Shown: one piece after another, positions 1-9,300 of the stretch
How the letters are laid out: each line of letters begins with the position of its first letter
Position numbering within the stretch: position 1 is the first letter of the stretch
NCBI GenBank assembly: GCA_034722275.1
Contig: JAYENW010000034.1
Location: 1 to 53,080, forward strand
Source: M55B177 sp034722275
GTDB lineage: Bacteria; Chloroflexota; Dehalococcoidia; GIF9; AB-539-J10
Length of the DNA: 53,080 nucleotides
Direction: 5' to 3'
Notes under the pieces: generated by a model
Seen by the model: only the letters and a program-made list of their open reading frames with translations
Told to the model about the DNA's origin: nothing
Databases searched by the model: none
Translations under genes and position numbers: made by a program

Positions 1-1
1 C

Positions 2-130
2 TTTCGTTACCATGAGGTTCGAAGTGCCAGAGCGAAGAAGGACTGCAAAATTGTTGTGTCCCTGCAGGGACGAGTATTTCATATGAGGAGGGAAGAGTAT
101 GAGCAAAATAAGCCTGCGGAGAAAACCTGA
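2..130 (+). CDS. possible 3' end of an upstream gene (partial)
   Basis: The frame beginning at base 2 is open until a TGA at 128-130 and would overlap the start of the permease gene by about 30 bases. The visible tail is basic and matches no family I recognise. A second frame ends at 84-86, 13 bases before the permease start, and would fit operon spacing equally well. I cannot tell which frame, if either, is coding, because the upstream sequence is outside the window. Confidence 0.2.
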   Translation, partial: FRYHEVRSARAKKDCKIVVSLQGRVFHMRREEYEQNKPAEKT

Positions 131-917
131 TAGCATGAGCATAGTTTTTGTCGTGCTCGCTGCATTCATATTGCTCTTTATTTTTGCTCCTCCGCTTAAG
201 ACGATATTTTCTTCTTCTCCCGGGACGCTGTGGAATACATTGCTCCAAGAAGATGTATATTCCTCCATCTTGCTCACCATTTCCGCTGCTCTAATGGCTA
301 CCATGATAGGGCTTTTCCTCGGGGTTCCCTTAGCTTATCTTCTGGCTCGACACCAATTTCGGGGGAAGGGATTTTTAGAGGCAATCATCGATGTGCCTAT
401 CGTAATCCCTCATTCTGCTGCTGGCGTTGCCCTTCTCTTCGTCTTCGGCAGTAATTTCCTCCTTGGCAAGATTTTTCATAGCATAGGCATTAACTTTTTT
501 GGAGCTTTTGCTGGGGTGGTCATTGCTATGATGTTTGTTAGCGTGCCATTTCTTATTGACTCTGCCAAGGAAGGTTTCGAAGCTGTAGATGTCAGGTTAG
601 AGAAAGTAGCTAGAACTTTAGGTGCTTCGCACTGGAAGTCATTCTTTCGGATTTCCTTGCCTTTAGCCCGGAGAAGCATCTTCTCCGGTTCGGTCATGAT
701 GTGGGCTCGGGGCTTATCCGAGTTTGGTGCTATATTGATCCTAGCCTATCATGTGCCTTTCTTTAGATGGAATCCTGTAGTCGCTCCAATATTAGTCGCT
801 GACCGCTTTAATTATGGATTGGATTATACCCGACCAGTAGCAGCATTGGTAATCCTCATCTCTTTAATTGTTTTCATTGTGCTTAGAACGATGGCCTATA
901 GAGGTGAAAAGGCGTGA
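99..917 (+). CDS. wtpB: tungstate/molybdate ABC transporter permease (WtpB/ModB family)
   Basis: Inner-membrane permease that would pass molybdate or tungstate into the cell. The 272-residue protein has an N-terminal membrane segment at about residues 15-35 and several further hydrophobic helices. An EAA-type ATPase-contact loop is visible at about residues 165-185 (EKVARTLGASHWKSFFRISL), typical of binding-protein-dependent permeases. The start ATG follows a GGAGGGAAGAG ribosome-binding site. The last codons overlap the ATPase gene by 4 bases, and the binding protein follows, giving the order permease-ATPase-binding protein. The substrate is inferred from the WtpA-like binding protein and the adjacent molybdenum-cofactor genes; a sulfate-type permease of the same superfamily cannot be excluded by sequence alone. 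Confidence 0.85.
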   Translation: MSKISLRRKPDSMSIVFVVLAAFILLFIFAPPLKTIFSSSPGTLWNTLLQEDVYSSILLTISAALMATMIGLFLGVPLAYLLARHQFRGKGFLEAIIDVPIVIPHSAAGVALLFVFGSNFLLGKIFHSIGINFFGAFAGVVIAMMFVSVPFLIDSAKEGFEAVDVRLEKVARTLGASHWKSFFRISLPLARRSIFSGSVMMWARGLSEFGAILILAYHVPFFRWNPVVAPILVADRFNYGLDYTRPVAALVILISLIVFIVLRTMAYRGEKA

Positions 918-1960
918 TTAGCATAAAGAACCTGAAGGTAGATTTAGGTTCTTTTCTGCTTCGGAACATTGACCTTGGTGTTCAACCAGGCGAGTATTTC
1001 ATTGTCCTTGGACCCACTGGAGCCGGGAAGACCATTCTTCTTGAGGCTATTGCCGGGCTTTACCCTGTTCTTAAGGGAGAAATCTGGATTGATAGCAGGG
1101 AAATCACCAGGCTCAATCCGGAGAAAAGAGGAATCGGAATTGTTTACCAGGATCAGGTTTTGTTTCCCCATCTTTCTGTAGAGAAGAATATTGCCTTTGG
1201 ACTTAAGATGAGGAAATACCCCAAGCAAGGGATAAAAGCAAAGATAGATGCTATAGCAGAGATAGTGGGAATTGTCCATTTGCTTGGCAGAAGCCCTGGC
1301 ACCCTGAGTGGGGGAGAAAAACAAAGGGTGGCTTTGGCCCGAGCCCTTGTTACCGAGCCTAAGGTGCTTCTGCTTGATGAACCTTTAAGTGCCCTGGACC
1401 CCGAGACCAGAGAAAGGCTGCAGCAGGAATTAAGAGAAATGCATCATCGGGTGAAGGTAACCATCATCCATGTTACTCATGACTTCGAAGAAGCTATAGC
1501 TTTAGGGCATAGAGTTGCCGTGCTGAATGATGGTCGCATTGCTCAAGTCGGAACTCCTGAAGAAATATTACGACATCCGAGTTCAGAATTCATGGCTCGC
1601 TTTGCTTTATCACGAAATATCTTTTCTGGAAGAGCTGTAGATGCTGAGGCCAACTATGCACTTATCGATATCGGCGGAGTAAAGCTTGCAGCACTAACAG
1701 GGTTAAGGGATGAGGTACACCTGTCCCTTCGCCCTGAAGATATTCTCATTTCTAAAGAGCCGCTTCAATCCACAGCAAGAAATTCTTTCCAAGGTGTGGT
1801 CAGTGATATCACCGATAGGGGCTCGATTGTCTATGTCACAGTGAGCTTGCCGCCAGACTTCGTTTGTCTCGTCACCAGGCAGTCATTCGAGGAACTCCAA
1901 TTAAAAACGGGAGTGAGAGTATGGATTACATTTAAGGCTTCGGCAACCCATGTTTTTTAG
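914..1960 (+). CDS. wtpC: tungstate/molybdate ABC transporter ATP-binding protein
   Basis: Cytoplasmic ATPase that powers the neighbouring permease. It shows Walker A GPTGAGKT (about residues 33-40), the signature LSGGEKQ (about 131-137), Walker B VLLLDEP (about 151-157) and a switch histidine in the HVTHD segment. Residues from about 230 to the end form a TOBE-like region, as in ModC/WtpC/CysA importers. At 348 residues it is normal for this subfamily. It starts on GTG at 914 inside the end of the permease gene (4-base overlap), implying translational coupling. The exact oxyanion is inferred from context. Confidence 0.88.
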   Translation: MISIKNLKVDLGSFLLRNIDLGVQPGEYFIVLGPTGAGKTILLEAIAGLYPVLKGEIWIDSREITRLNPEKRGIGIVYQDQVLFPHLSVEKNIAFGLKMRKYPKQGIKAKIDAIAEIVGIVHLLGRSPGTLSGGEKQRVALARALVTEPKVLLLDEPLSALDPETRERLQQELREMHHRVKVTIIHVTHDFEEAIALGHRVAVLNDGRIAQVGTPEEILRHPSSEFMARFALSRNIFSGRAVDAEANYALIDIGGVKLAALTGLRDEVHLSLRPEDILISKEPLQSTARNSFQGVVSDITDRGSIVYVTVSLPPDFVCLVTRQSFEELQLKTGVRVWITFKASATHVF

Positions 1961-1981
1961 AAAAATGAAAGGAGGTTTTTG

Positions 1982-3088
1982 ATGAGAAACAAAATAGCAA
2001 AAGTAGCTTCAATTGTGATGGTTTTAGTCTTAGCCTTAACGTTAATGGTTGGCTGTCGCGGGCAAGGAACTCCAACGGAAACGCTGACAATCTATCATGC
2101 GGGAAGCCTAACGGTGCCATTTGACGATTTGGCAACTGAGTTTGAGAGCGCTCATCCCAATGTTGATGTTCTATGTGAGTCGGGAGGGAGCGCTAAGATG
2201 ATGAATAAGGCGATAACAGTTGAGGAAGCTGGTGAAACTCCTCCTGATATAATCGCCTCTGCTGATTACACTCTTATACCTGATAGGTTATATGAAAAGG
2301 GCTATGCTGATTGGAACATCGTTTTTGCCAGAAATACGATGGTGCTTTGTTACCGTAGCAATGCCCCTGGTTCTGCTGCGATAGTGAGTGGCACACGCAC
2401 CTGGTATGATGTTCTTAGAAATGATTCCGTGAGCTATGGGCATAGCAATCCTGATGAAGACCCCTGTGGGTATAGAACGCCAATGGTCATTCAATTAGCT
2501 CAGAAGTATTACTATGATGAAGCTGCTGACTTTGGCTTAACCCCTGACTCCAATGCTGATAGGTTATATAATGCCTTGATTCCAGGTAGCGAGCATGAGC
2601 GAGGTAGAGTTGGTGGCACTAGCGAAACTAGACCTGGTGGCAGTAAAGAAGTAGTGAGTAAAAAATCAGTTGACCTTATCGTTTCAATTCAATCGGGTGA
2701 TTTAGACTATGCCTTTGAGTATCGCTCCGTGGCTGTGCAACATAAGTTAAACTTCATCGAACTTGACGATGCTATTAACCTTTCACAGACAGGCAAGATG
2801 GGCAACGCAACTTATGAAGACTTTTATAAAAAGGCTTCCATAGAGATTATAAAGGAACCTGGCCCTCCTCCCACCTACAAGACTAACAAAGGCAAACCTA
2901 TAGTATATGGCATAACTATCCCCTTAAATGCTAGAAACAAAGAACTTGCAATGGAATTTATTCAACTTCTTCTCTCTGATACGGGGAAAAATATAATGGA
3001 GGTAAAAAATGGTCAGCCTTTTATTGTCCCTGCTTTAACTGATGACGTAAACAAGCTGCCGGATGGACTCAAATCATTTGTAAAGTGA
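1982..3088 (+). CDS. wtpA: tungstate/molybdate-binding lipoprotein (WtpA family)
   Basis: Extracytoplasmic solute-binding protein of the importer. The N-terminus has a basic start, a hydrophobic stretch and a lipobox-like LMVGC ending at about residue 25, so it is probably lipid-anchored. The segment IYHAGSLTVPFDDL and the later ESGGSAKMMNKA match the WtpA/ModA oxyanion-binding family. I chose ATG 1982 rather than the TTG three bases upstream because the AGGAGG at 1970-1975 is then 6 bases away. It lies 18 bases after the ATPase stop and closes the transporter operon. Tungstate versus molybdate preference cannot be decided from sequence. Confidence 0.87.
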   Translation: MRNKIAKVASIVMVLVLALTLMVGCRGQGTPTETLTIYHAGSLTVPFDDLATEFESAHPNVDVLCESGGSAKMMNKAITVEEAGETPPDIIASADYTLIPDRLYEKGYADWNIVFARNTMVLCYRSNAPGSAAIVSGTRTWYDVLRNDSVSYGHSNPDEDPCGYRTPMVIQLAQKYYYDEAADFGLTPDSNADRLYNALIPGSEHERGRVGGTSETRPGGSKEVVSKKSVDLIVSIQSGDLDYAFEYRSVAVQHKLNFIELDDAINLSQTGKMGNATYEDFYKKASIEIIKEPGPPPTYKTNKGKPIVYGITIPLNARNKELAMEFIQLLLSDTGKNIMEVKNGQPFIVPALTDDVNKLPDGLKSFVK

Positions 3089-3163
3089 AATTAGTGGAGC
3101 TTGCTTGGGGAGAAAGATATTGTTTATAAGATATAATATTCGATAAAGGTAAAGTTTATTATC

Positions 3164-4132
3164 ATGGCTAAGGAAACGAAGCTCTTTGATTCTTTTGGTC
3201 GTCGCATATATTATCTCAGGATCTCGGTCACTGATCGCTGCAACTTACGCTGCATCTATTGTATGCCGGCTGAAGGTGTTCCGTGGATACCTCATAGTGA
3301 AATACTCTCCTATGAGGAAATCGTAAGCATTGTTAAGATAGCAGTGGAGTTGGGGTTCACCAAAATAAGGCTTACCGGAGGCGAGCCTTTAGTTAGAGCA
3401 GGCCTACCTGATTTTATCAAGATGCTCTTGAGGATAGATGGAATTGATGAAATCTCGCTGACCACTAATGGGACACTTCTTAAGAAATATGCTCTTGAGC
3501 TTAAGCAGTCAGGGTTGAGGAGAGTAAACATCAGTCTGGATACACTCAAAGCTGATAGGTATCGGCATATAACCCGTTTAGGCAACTTGAAAGACGCTCT
3601 CGATGGCATTGAAGCAGCCCAGGATGCTGACCTTCATCCCAAGATAAATATAGTGGTGATGAGAGGGATAAATGAAGATGAGACCCTAGATTTTGCCAAG
3701 CAAACATATCAAGGATGGGATGTCCGCTTCATTGAACTTATGCCTTTCACCAAAGCGGCAGAATATGTGCCGGCTGAGGAGTTGCAACAGCAGATTGGAT
3801 ACTTGGGTGCGCTGGAGCCATGTTTTGTTGGAGGCAATGGACCAGCCGAGTATTACCGTTTACCTGAAGCTAAAGGTACTATTGGCTTTATTGCTCCTGT
3901 GAGCAAGCCAGTTTGTCTTTATTGTAACCGCATGCGTCTTACATCAAATGGCCAGATTCGCTCCTGTCTGCTCTCCGATGATGGAATTGACCTGAAAGGT
4001 CTGCTAAGAAGTAATGCTTCTCATCAGCAAATACGGCAATTGATGTTGCAAGCAGTAGCATCCAAACCAAAGTATCATCCCGTGCTTGAGAATATCTCCC
4101 TGAAATCAAATATGTCCCGAATAGGAGGTTAA
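3164..4132 (+). CDS. moaA: GTP 3',8-cyclase MoaA
   Basis: Radical SAM enzyme for the first step of molybdopterin synthesis, converting GTP to 3',8-cyclo-GTP. The N-terminal [4Fe-4S] motif is C26-x3-C30-x2-C33, the second cluster site is C251-x2-C254-x13-C268, and the protein ends in the family's GG dipeptide. At 322 residues it is of normal length. It begins 75 bases after wtpA and is followed after 2 bases by moaC, so the pair is almost certainly co-transcribed. The association with a tungstate/molybdate importer fits cofactor supply for molybdo- or tungsto-oxidoreductases encoded elsewhere. Confidence 0.95.
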   Translation: MAKETKLFDSFGRRIYYLRISVTDRCNLRCIYCMPAEGVPWIPHSEILSYEEIVSIVKIAVELGFTKIRLTGGEPLVRAGLPDFIKMLLRIDGIDEISLTTNGTLLKKYALELKQSGLRRVNISLDTLKADRYRHITRLGNLKDALDGIEAAQDADLHPKINIVVMRGINEDETLDFAKQTYQGWDVRFIELMPFTKAAEYVPAEELQQQIGYLGALEPCFVGGNGPAEYYRLPEAKGTIGFIAPVSKPVCLYCNRMRLTSNGQIRSCLLSDDGIDLKGLLRSNASHQQIRQLMLQAVASKPKYHPVLENISLKSNMSRIGG

Positions 4133-4134
4133 AG

Positions 4135-4617
4135 ATGTCCAAAAAACAAATTCGCATGATAGATGTCACTCGAAAGAAAGAGACAGAACGCATTGCCACG
4201 GCAAAAGGCAAAATAAGCATGAAACCCGAAACAAAGGAACTTATTCTTCGTGGCGAGGCGATAAAGGGAGATGTTTTAACCTTAGCGCAAGCTGCTGGGA
4301 TAATGGCAGCAAAAGAAACGCCCCATCTTATACCGCTATGTCATCCAGTACTGCTTACCGATGTCACAGTGGATTTTGATATTGCTGTGGATAGCGATTC
4401 CATTGGAATCACTGCGACTGCTAAGGGTGTAGGTAAGACAGGCTTCGAGATGGAAGCACTGATTTCCGTATCTGTAAGTGCTTTAACCATTTACGATATG
4501 TGTAAAGGTGTGGATAAAAGCATGGCAATAGATGGAATTTGTCTGGTAAGCAAGAGTGGTGGCAAAAGTGGGGTTTATGTTGTTGATGAATACGAAAAAC
4601 ATAATAAAGATGGCTAG
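4135..4617 (+). CDS. moaC: cyclic pyranopterin monophosphate synthase MoaC
   Basis: Works directly after MoaA, rearranging 3',8-cyclo-GTP to cyclic pyranopterin monophosphate. Family hallmarks are the HLIPLCHP segment (about residues 64-71), the FEMEALISVSVSALTIYDM stretch and the active-site DMCKGVDK region (about 121-128). It is 160 residues, normal for MoaC, with an AGGAGG ribosome-binding site at 4124-4129 inside the end of moaA. Its last 8 bases overlap the MOSC gene. The other usual genes (moaD, moaE, mogA, moeA) are not in the window. Confidence 0.95.
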   Translation: MSKKQIRMIDVTRKKETERIATAKGKISMKPETKELILRGEAIKGDVLTLAQAAGIMAAKETPHLIPLCHPVLLTDVTVDFDIAVDSDSIGITATAKGVGKTGFEMEALISVSVSALTIYDMCKGVDKSMAIDGICLVSKSGGKSGVYVVDEYEKHNKDG

Positions 4618-5071
4618 GGTAGTGGCAATCTGCATAAATCCAGAGAGAGGAAGTCCCAAGAAACCCGTTAACCAGGGTGTCTTCAAGGAAGACTATGGTC
4701 TGCTTGGCGACGCCCATGCTGGCAGCATTCGCCAAGTGAGCTTGCTGGCGATAGAGAGCATCAGCAAAATGCTTGGGGCACTGGAGGGTATTAATCCTGA
4801 TAGAATGCACAGTCAGGGTGTAGTAGTTAATCCGGGTGATTCTGCTGAAAACCTGGTTACCGAGGGAATAGACTTGCTTTCTCTGAGCCCTGGTACATGG
4901 ATACATGTCGGAGAAGAAGCTGTTCTGGAAATTACTGAAATGGGCAAAGCATTTCACCGTCCCGGATTTTACCTACTGCCGCTAGAGGGAGTATTCGCTC
5001 GCGTGATTCATGGGGGGATAGTGAAACCAGGTGATAACTTGAATCTCCAATCAAGTGAATCTAGAGCATGA
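4610..5071 (+). CDS. MOSC-domain protein
   Basis: Small stand-alone MOSC domain of about 153 residues. MOSC proteins bind or transfer sulfur or the molybdenum cofactor, and the position right after moaA-moaC supports a cofactor role, though the exact reaction is unknown. The sequence opens MARVVAICINPERGSPKKPV and contains the GLLGDAHAG segment typical of short MOSC proteins. I chose ATG 4610 because family members begin just before VVAI; longer starts reach back into moaC (in-frame GTG at 4556). The overlap with moaC suggests coupled translation. Confidence 0.8.
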   Translation: MARVVAICINPERGSPKKPVNQGVFKEDYGLLGDAHAGSIRQVSLLAIESISKMLGALEGINPDRMHSQGVVVNPGDSAENLVTEGIDLLSLSPGTWIHVGEEAVLEITEMGKAFHRPGFYLLPLEGVFARVIHGGIVKPGDNLNLQSSESRA

Positions 5072-5162
5072 TTTTGAGGTTTTCCCTACAGTGTATAATT
5101 AGCCGAAGGTTCAAATCCAAAGCCATTATTAACTCGAACTTGGGGTAACAATTGGCAGATAG

Positions 5163-5582
5163 CTATTCACCCATAATCTGAAGTGCTATTTTCCGTGACC
5201 TGGGGCGATTATCAAAATCAACAAAGATTATCTGCTGCCAAGTACCCAAGGTTAGTCTTCTGCTTGTGAATGGAATGGTTAATGAAGGCCCAAGCATAGA
5301 AGCACGCACATGTGAGTGACCATTGCCATCTCCCCAAGTTCTGTTGTGCTCGTAAGGAATATCTTGTGGTATCACTCTATCCCACATATCTTTAAAATCA
5401 CCGAGAAGTCTTGGTTCATACTCAATAGTCGTTATTCCCGCAGTTGAGCCGCTTACGAACAGAGTTACTGTACCATCACCTATCCCTGATTTTTCCACAC
5501 TTTCTGCCACCTGGGAAGTTATATCAATAAAATCACAATTCCCCTTTGTTTGAAATATAAGCTCTTTGGTAAGTATTGTCAT
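5163..5582 (-). CDS. yjbQ: YjbQ/UPF0047 family protein
   Basis: A 139-residue protein of the YjbQ family, whose members have been linked to a weak thiamine-phosphate-synthase-like activity; the physiological role is unsettled. Hallmarks are the central SGSTAGITTIE strand, the GNGHSHVRASMLG segment with conserved histidines, and the C-terminal LGTWQQIIFVDFDNRPRSRK. The ATG at 5582 overlaps the pyrK stop in an ATGA arrangement and follows an AGGAGGTG ribosome-binding site. This fits the family better than the longer frame that extends into pyrK. It is the last gene of the pyrimidine operon, a linkage the family alone does not explain. Confidence 0.85.
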   Translation of the reverse strand: MTILTKELIFQTKGNCDFIDITSQVAESVEKSGIGDGTVTLFVSGSTAGITTIEYEPRLLGDFKDMWDRVIPQDIPYEHNRTWGDGNGHSHVRASMLGPSLTIPFTSRRLTLGTWQQIIFVDFDNRPRSRKIALQIMGE

Positions 5583-6391
5583 ATTCTCACCTCCTGCCAT
5601 AGAATATTTGCCAATTGGAATACTGGCCCATCTCGACATACCTGTCTTAGCCCTTCTGTGGTATTGATGGTACAGCCATAACAGGTGCCAATGCCGCACC
5701 CCATCCTTACCTCCAGGGAAATCTGAGATTTACTTATTTTAGTTCTATCCTCATTCGTTTGTAATGGCATCTTCATCATTGCTTGGTACATTTCAATCGG
5801 CCCACAGGCGAATATTTGGTCAGCCCAATCGACAAAACGAGGGATGATATTGGTTACCATCCCTTTCTCGCCCGCAGTTCCATCCTCGGTAACAGAAATG
5901 AATCTCATCCCTTCCGGTAAAGAAATGGAAGTGTTACTTGGAGCTTCGGTTCGTAAAGATGAGAAGGGATAGAGCTCCACAGCTGTGCTTGCCCCGTAAA
6001 TCAAGGTTATTGAATACTGAGATGAAGCACGCTGCATCAGAAAGACAAGTGGAGCGATACCAATCCCTCCAGCTACTAGCAGCAAATTCTTGACAGAGGG
6101 CATGATGTCAAATCCTTTACCTAGAGGTCCTAAAATATCTATTTCATCGCCTCCTCGTCGCTGTGATAACCAGGAGGTACCTTTTCCTACTACCTTAAAT
6201 AAAATGGCAACTTGATTTGAACTGACTTGATGTATGCTGAAAGGACGACGCAATGGCAAATTTTCACAATATATCGTAATAAATTGACCCGGCTGTCCTG
6301 AAAAAGCTATTCCTGGAGCGTCAACCCAGACAAGATGCATATTAGGTGCAATCTTTTCATTAGAAATTATAGAGGCAGGAATTTGTTTCAA
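5579..6391 (-). CDS. pyrK: dihydroorotate dehydrogenase electron-transfer subunit PyrK
   Basis: FAD and [2Fe-2S] subunit that passes electrons from dihydroorotate dehydrogenase (PyrD type 1B) to NAD. The N-terminal half has the flavin-binding RRPFSIH segment (about residues 48-54) and a GPLGKGF loop; the middle has LLLVAGGIGIAPL for nucleotide binding. The C-terminal cluster ligands are C222, C227, C230 and C242. It starts on TTG at 6391, overlapping the carB stop by 4 bases. The catalytic partner pyrD is not in the window, which is unusual because pyrK and pyrD are normally adjacent. A related sulfide dehydrogenase subunit is a less likely alternative given the pyr operon. Confidence 0.88.
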   Translation of the reverse strand: MKQIPASIISNEKIAPNMHLVWVDAPGIAFSGQPGQFITIYCENLPLRRPFSIHQVSSNQVAILFKVVGKGTSWLSQRRGGDEIDILGPLGKGFDIMPSVKNLLLVAGGIGIAPLVFLMQRASSQYSITLIYGASTAVELYPFSSLRTEAPSNTSISLPEGMRFISVTEDGTAGEKGMVTNIIPRFVDWADQIFACGPIEMYQAMMKMPLQTNEDRTKISKSQISLEVRMGCGIGTCYGCTINTTEGLRQVCRDGPVFQLANILWQEVRI

Positions 6392-9300
6392 CTCGGATTC
6401 CGTTTTATTAGATATTCTTTAAGCGGTTGAACATTAAAAATCTGGCTACCAGTTGTTAATGCTTCTACAGCTACCTGCACGGTATCTAGCGAGGTAAAGC
6501 ACGGTATTCTCTTCTCCGCAGCGGCACGCCGAATGTCAAGCCCATCTTTCAGAGAAATACGCCCTCCGGTAACAGTATTGACTACTCCATTAACAGAGCC
6601 ATCGTGAATAACATCGGTAACGTTAGGATGCCCTTCACTCAGTTTCTTAGTTACCATTTTAACTGGAATTCCCATGGATTTGATCGTAGCTGCCGTCCCC
6701 TCTGTGGCATACAGACTGTAGTTAAGCGAGTGCAAATTTTTAATGGTAGGCAGGGACTCACTTTTATCTCTATCAGAGATACTGAGCAGCAGGCCTCCCT
6801 TTGAAGGTAACATCAACCCTGCAGCTATGAGTGCCTTAATCAAGGCAGATTCAAAAGTATAATCGATTCCCAGAACCTCACCTGTAGATTTCATTTCAGG
6901 GCCGAGATAGCTATCAACTCCAGTCAACTTGGACATAGAGAAAACGGGGGCTTTTATGCCTACCAACTCCTGCCTCCTCTGTAATCCTCCCTCATAGCCT
7001 TGTTCTTTGAGATTGATACCAATCATTACTTTAGTGGCAATTCGTACCATGGGCACACCAGTTACTTTAGAAATAAAGGGTATGGTCCTGCTGGCTCGGG
7101 GATTTACCTCGAAGACATATACCGATGAACATCCATTTTCTCTCATGATTACCATCTGGACATTAAACAGGCCTCTAATCTGCAGAGCCAATCCGATCCT
7201 GGTAGTGTAATCCACCATAGTATTTATCTCTTCTTCAGTTAAATTAATCCCCGGGTAAATAGACAAGGCGTCACCACTATGCACACCAGCCCTTTCTATA
7301 TGTTCCATTATGCCAGGAATGAGCACTCTTTCTCCATCGCTGATAGCATCCACTTCCACTTCCTTCCCTTGCATATATTTATCTATAAGGACAGGATGCT
7401 GCCGGTCTACCTCCAGAGCAAGTGTAAGATAACGGACTAACTCAGATTCGTTATATACGATTTCCATAGCTCTACCGCCCAGTACATAACTGGGACGTAC
7501 CAGCAAAGGGTAGTCTAGAGAGTTAGCTACATTTACTGCCTCGTCAACCGAAAATACGCTAGCCCCTGGCGGCTGAGGAATACCCTGTCTATCAAGAAAA
7601 TCTTCGAAGCGATGGCGGTCTTCAGCTATATCTATAGCCTCGGCAGCTGAGCCGAGTATAGGTAAATTGTTATGAGCTAAAGGACCTGCTAAATTGATAG
7701 GTGTTTGCCCACCAAGTTGGACAATGGATGCTGGAACGAATCCGTCTTTAGCTTCATTCTCAAGTATGTCCCTGATGCTTTCCTCATCTAGAGCTTCGAA
7801 ATAGAGACGATTGCTGGTATCAAAATCAGTAGAAACTGTCTCGGGATTAGAATTAACCATAACGCTTTGCACTCCCATTTCTTGAAGTGCCCAGGCGGAA
7901 TGGACACAGCAATAATCGAATTCGATTCCCTGTCCAATACGTATAGGGCCACTGCTAATAACCACAGCCTTTTTATCTTTCAATGGCGCAGCTTCATTCT
8001 CCTCTTCATAAGTGCCATAAAAATAAGGGGTTTCAGCATCAAACTCGCCAGCACAAGTATCTACCATCTTATAGACTGGCAGGATATGCCACTGACGGCG
8101 AATTTGCCTTATCTGCTCAGGCAACCTATCAGCCAAAGTACCAATTTGTTCATCACTGAAACCCAACCGTTTTGCTTGCCATAAAAGCTGTGGTTTGAGA
8201 GGTTCGAACAGGAGCTGCTTTTCCATAGTAAAGATACTTTGCAATTTAGAAATGAACCAGGGGTCTATACCAGTATGTTGAGAAAGCCACTCTACTGTAG
8301 CACCTCTCCTCAGCGCCGCCATAATAGCCCATAGCCTCAGGTCATTAGGATAAAGTGGGTAAGAATCAATCTCCTTGTTTTTCCAGCTAGGATCTTCCCA
8401 AAGGAGACTGCGCTTACCAAACTCTAGTGAGCGAACTGCTTTTTGTAAAGTGGCTTCAAAACATCTTTCAATAGCCATCACTTCACCGGTGGCTTTCATT
8501 TGAGTGCCGATGGTGCGGTCACCCAGAGAAAATTTATCGAAAGGCCATCTGGGAATCTTAACTACACAGTAATCTAGAGCCGGCTCAAAACACGCCGAGG
8601 TCTTGCCAGTAACTCTATTGGGTATCTCATCAAGTCTTTTACCAATAGCTATCTTGGCAGCCACTCGAGCAATAGGATATCCTGTGGCTTTGCTAGCCAG
8701 GGCTGAACTGCGGCTGACGCGTGGATTAACCTCGATTACATAGTACTGACTCTTGGTCACTTCTTCTCGGTCTGGAGCCCATTTTTCAGCAACTATGGGA
8801 TGTGGAGTAAGAGCAAACTGTATATTGCAACCACCTTTAATATCTAGCGCCCTTATAATTTTGAGACTGGCTGACCTGAGCATCTGGTATTCTTTGTCGG
8901 TAATCGTCTGACTAGGGGCTACCACAATACTGTCGCCAGTATGCACACCCATAGGGTCAATGTTCTCCATATTGCAGATGGTAATACAGTTATCAGCAGC
9001 ATCCCGCATGACCTCATACTCAATTTCTTTCCAGCCCATAACACATTGCTCCACCAAGACCTCATGGCTCATGCTGCAATCCAATCCATTTGTAACCAGG
9101 TTTTCCAGCTCATCCATAGTGTAGACAATGCCACCACCCGTCCCCCCCAATGTATATGAAGGACGGATAACGACAGGCAAACCAATAGACCTCGCTACTC
9201 CTTTAGCTTCCTCCACCGATTTTACTGTGGCGCTCTGTGGTACAGGCTCACCAATGTTAATAAGAAGTTTCTTAAATAAAGACCTTTCTTCCGCATCTTT

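Noticed and set aside
944..1324. Long reverse-strand ORFs over wtpC and other genes
   Set aside because: They are shadows of well-supported genes with clear family motifs on the other strand.
5579..5699. Longer yjbQ start inside pyrK
   Set aside because: The extra 39 residues are pyrK antisense-frame sequence without family similarity; the internal ATG has a strong ribosome-binding site.
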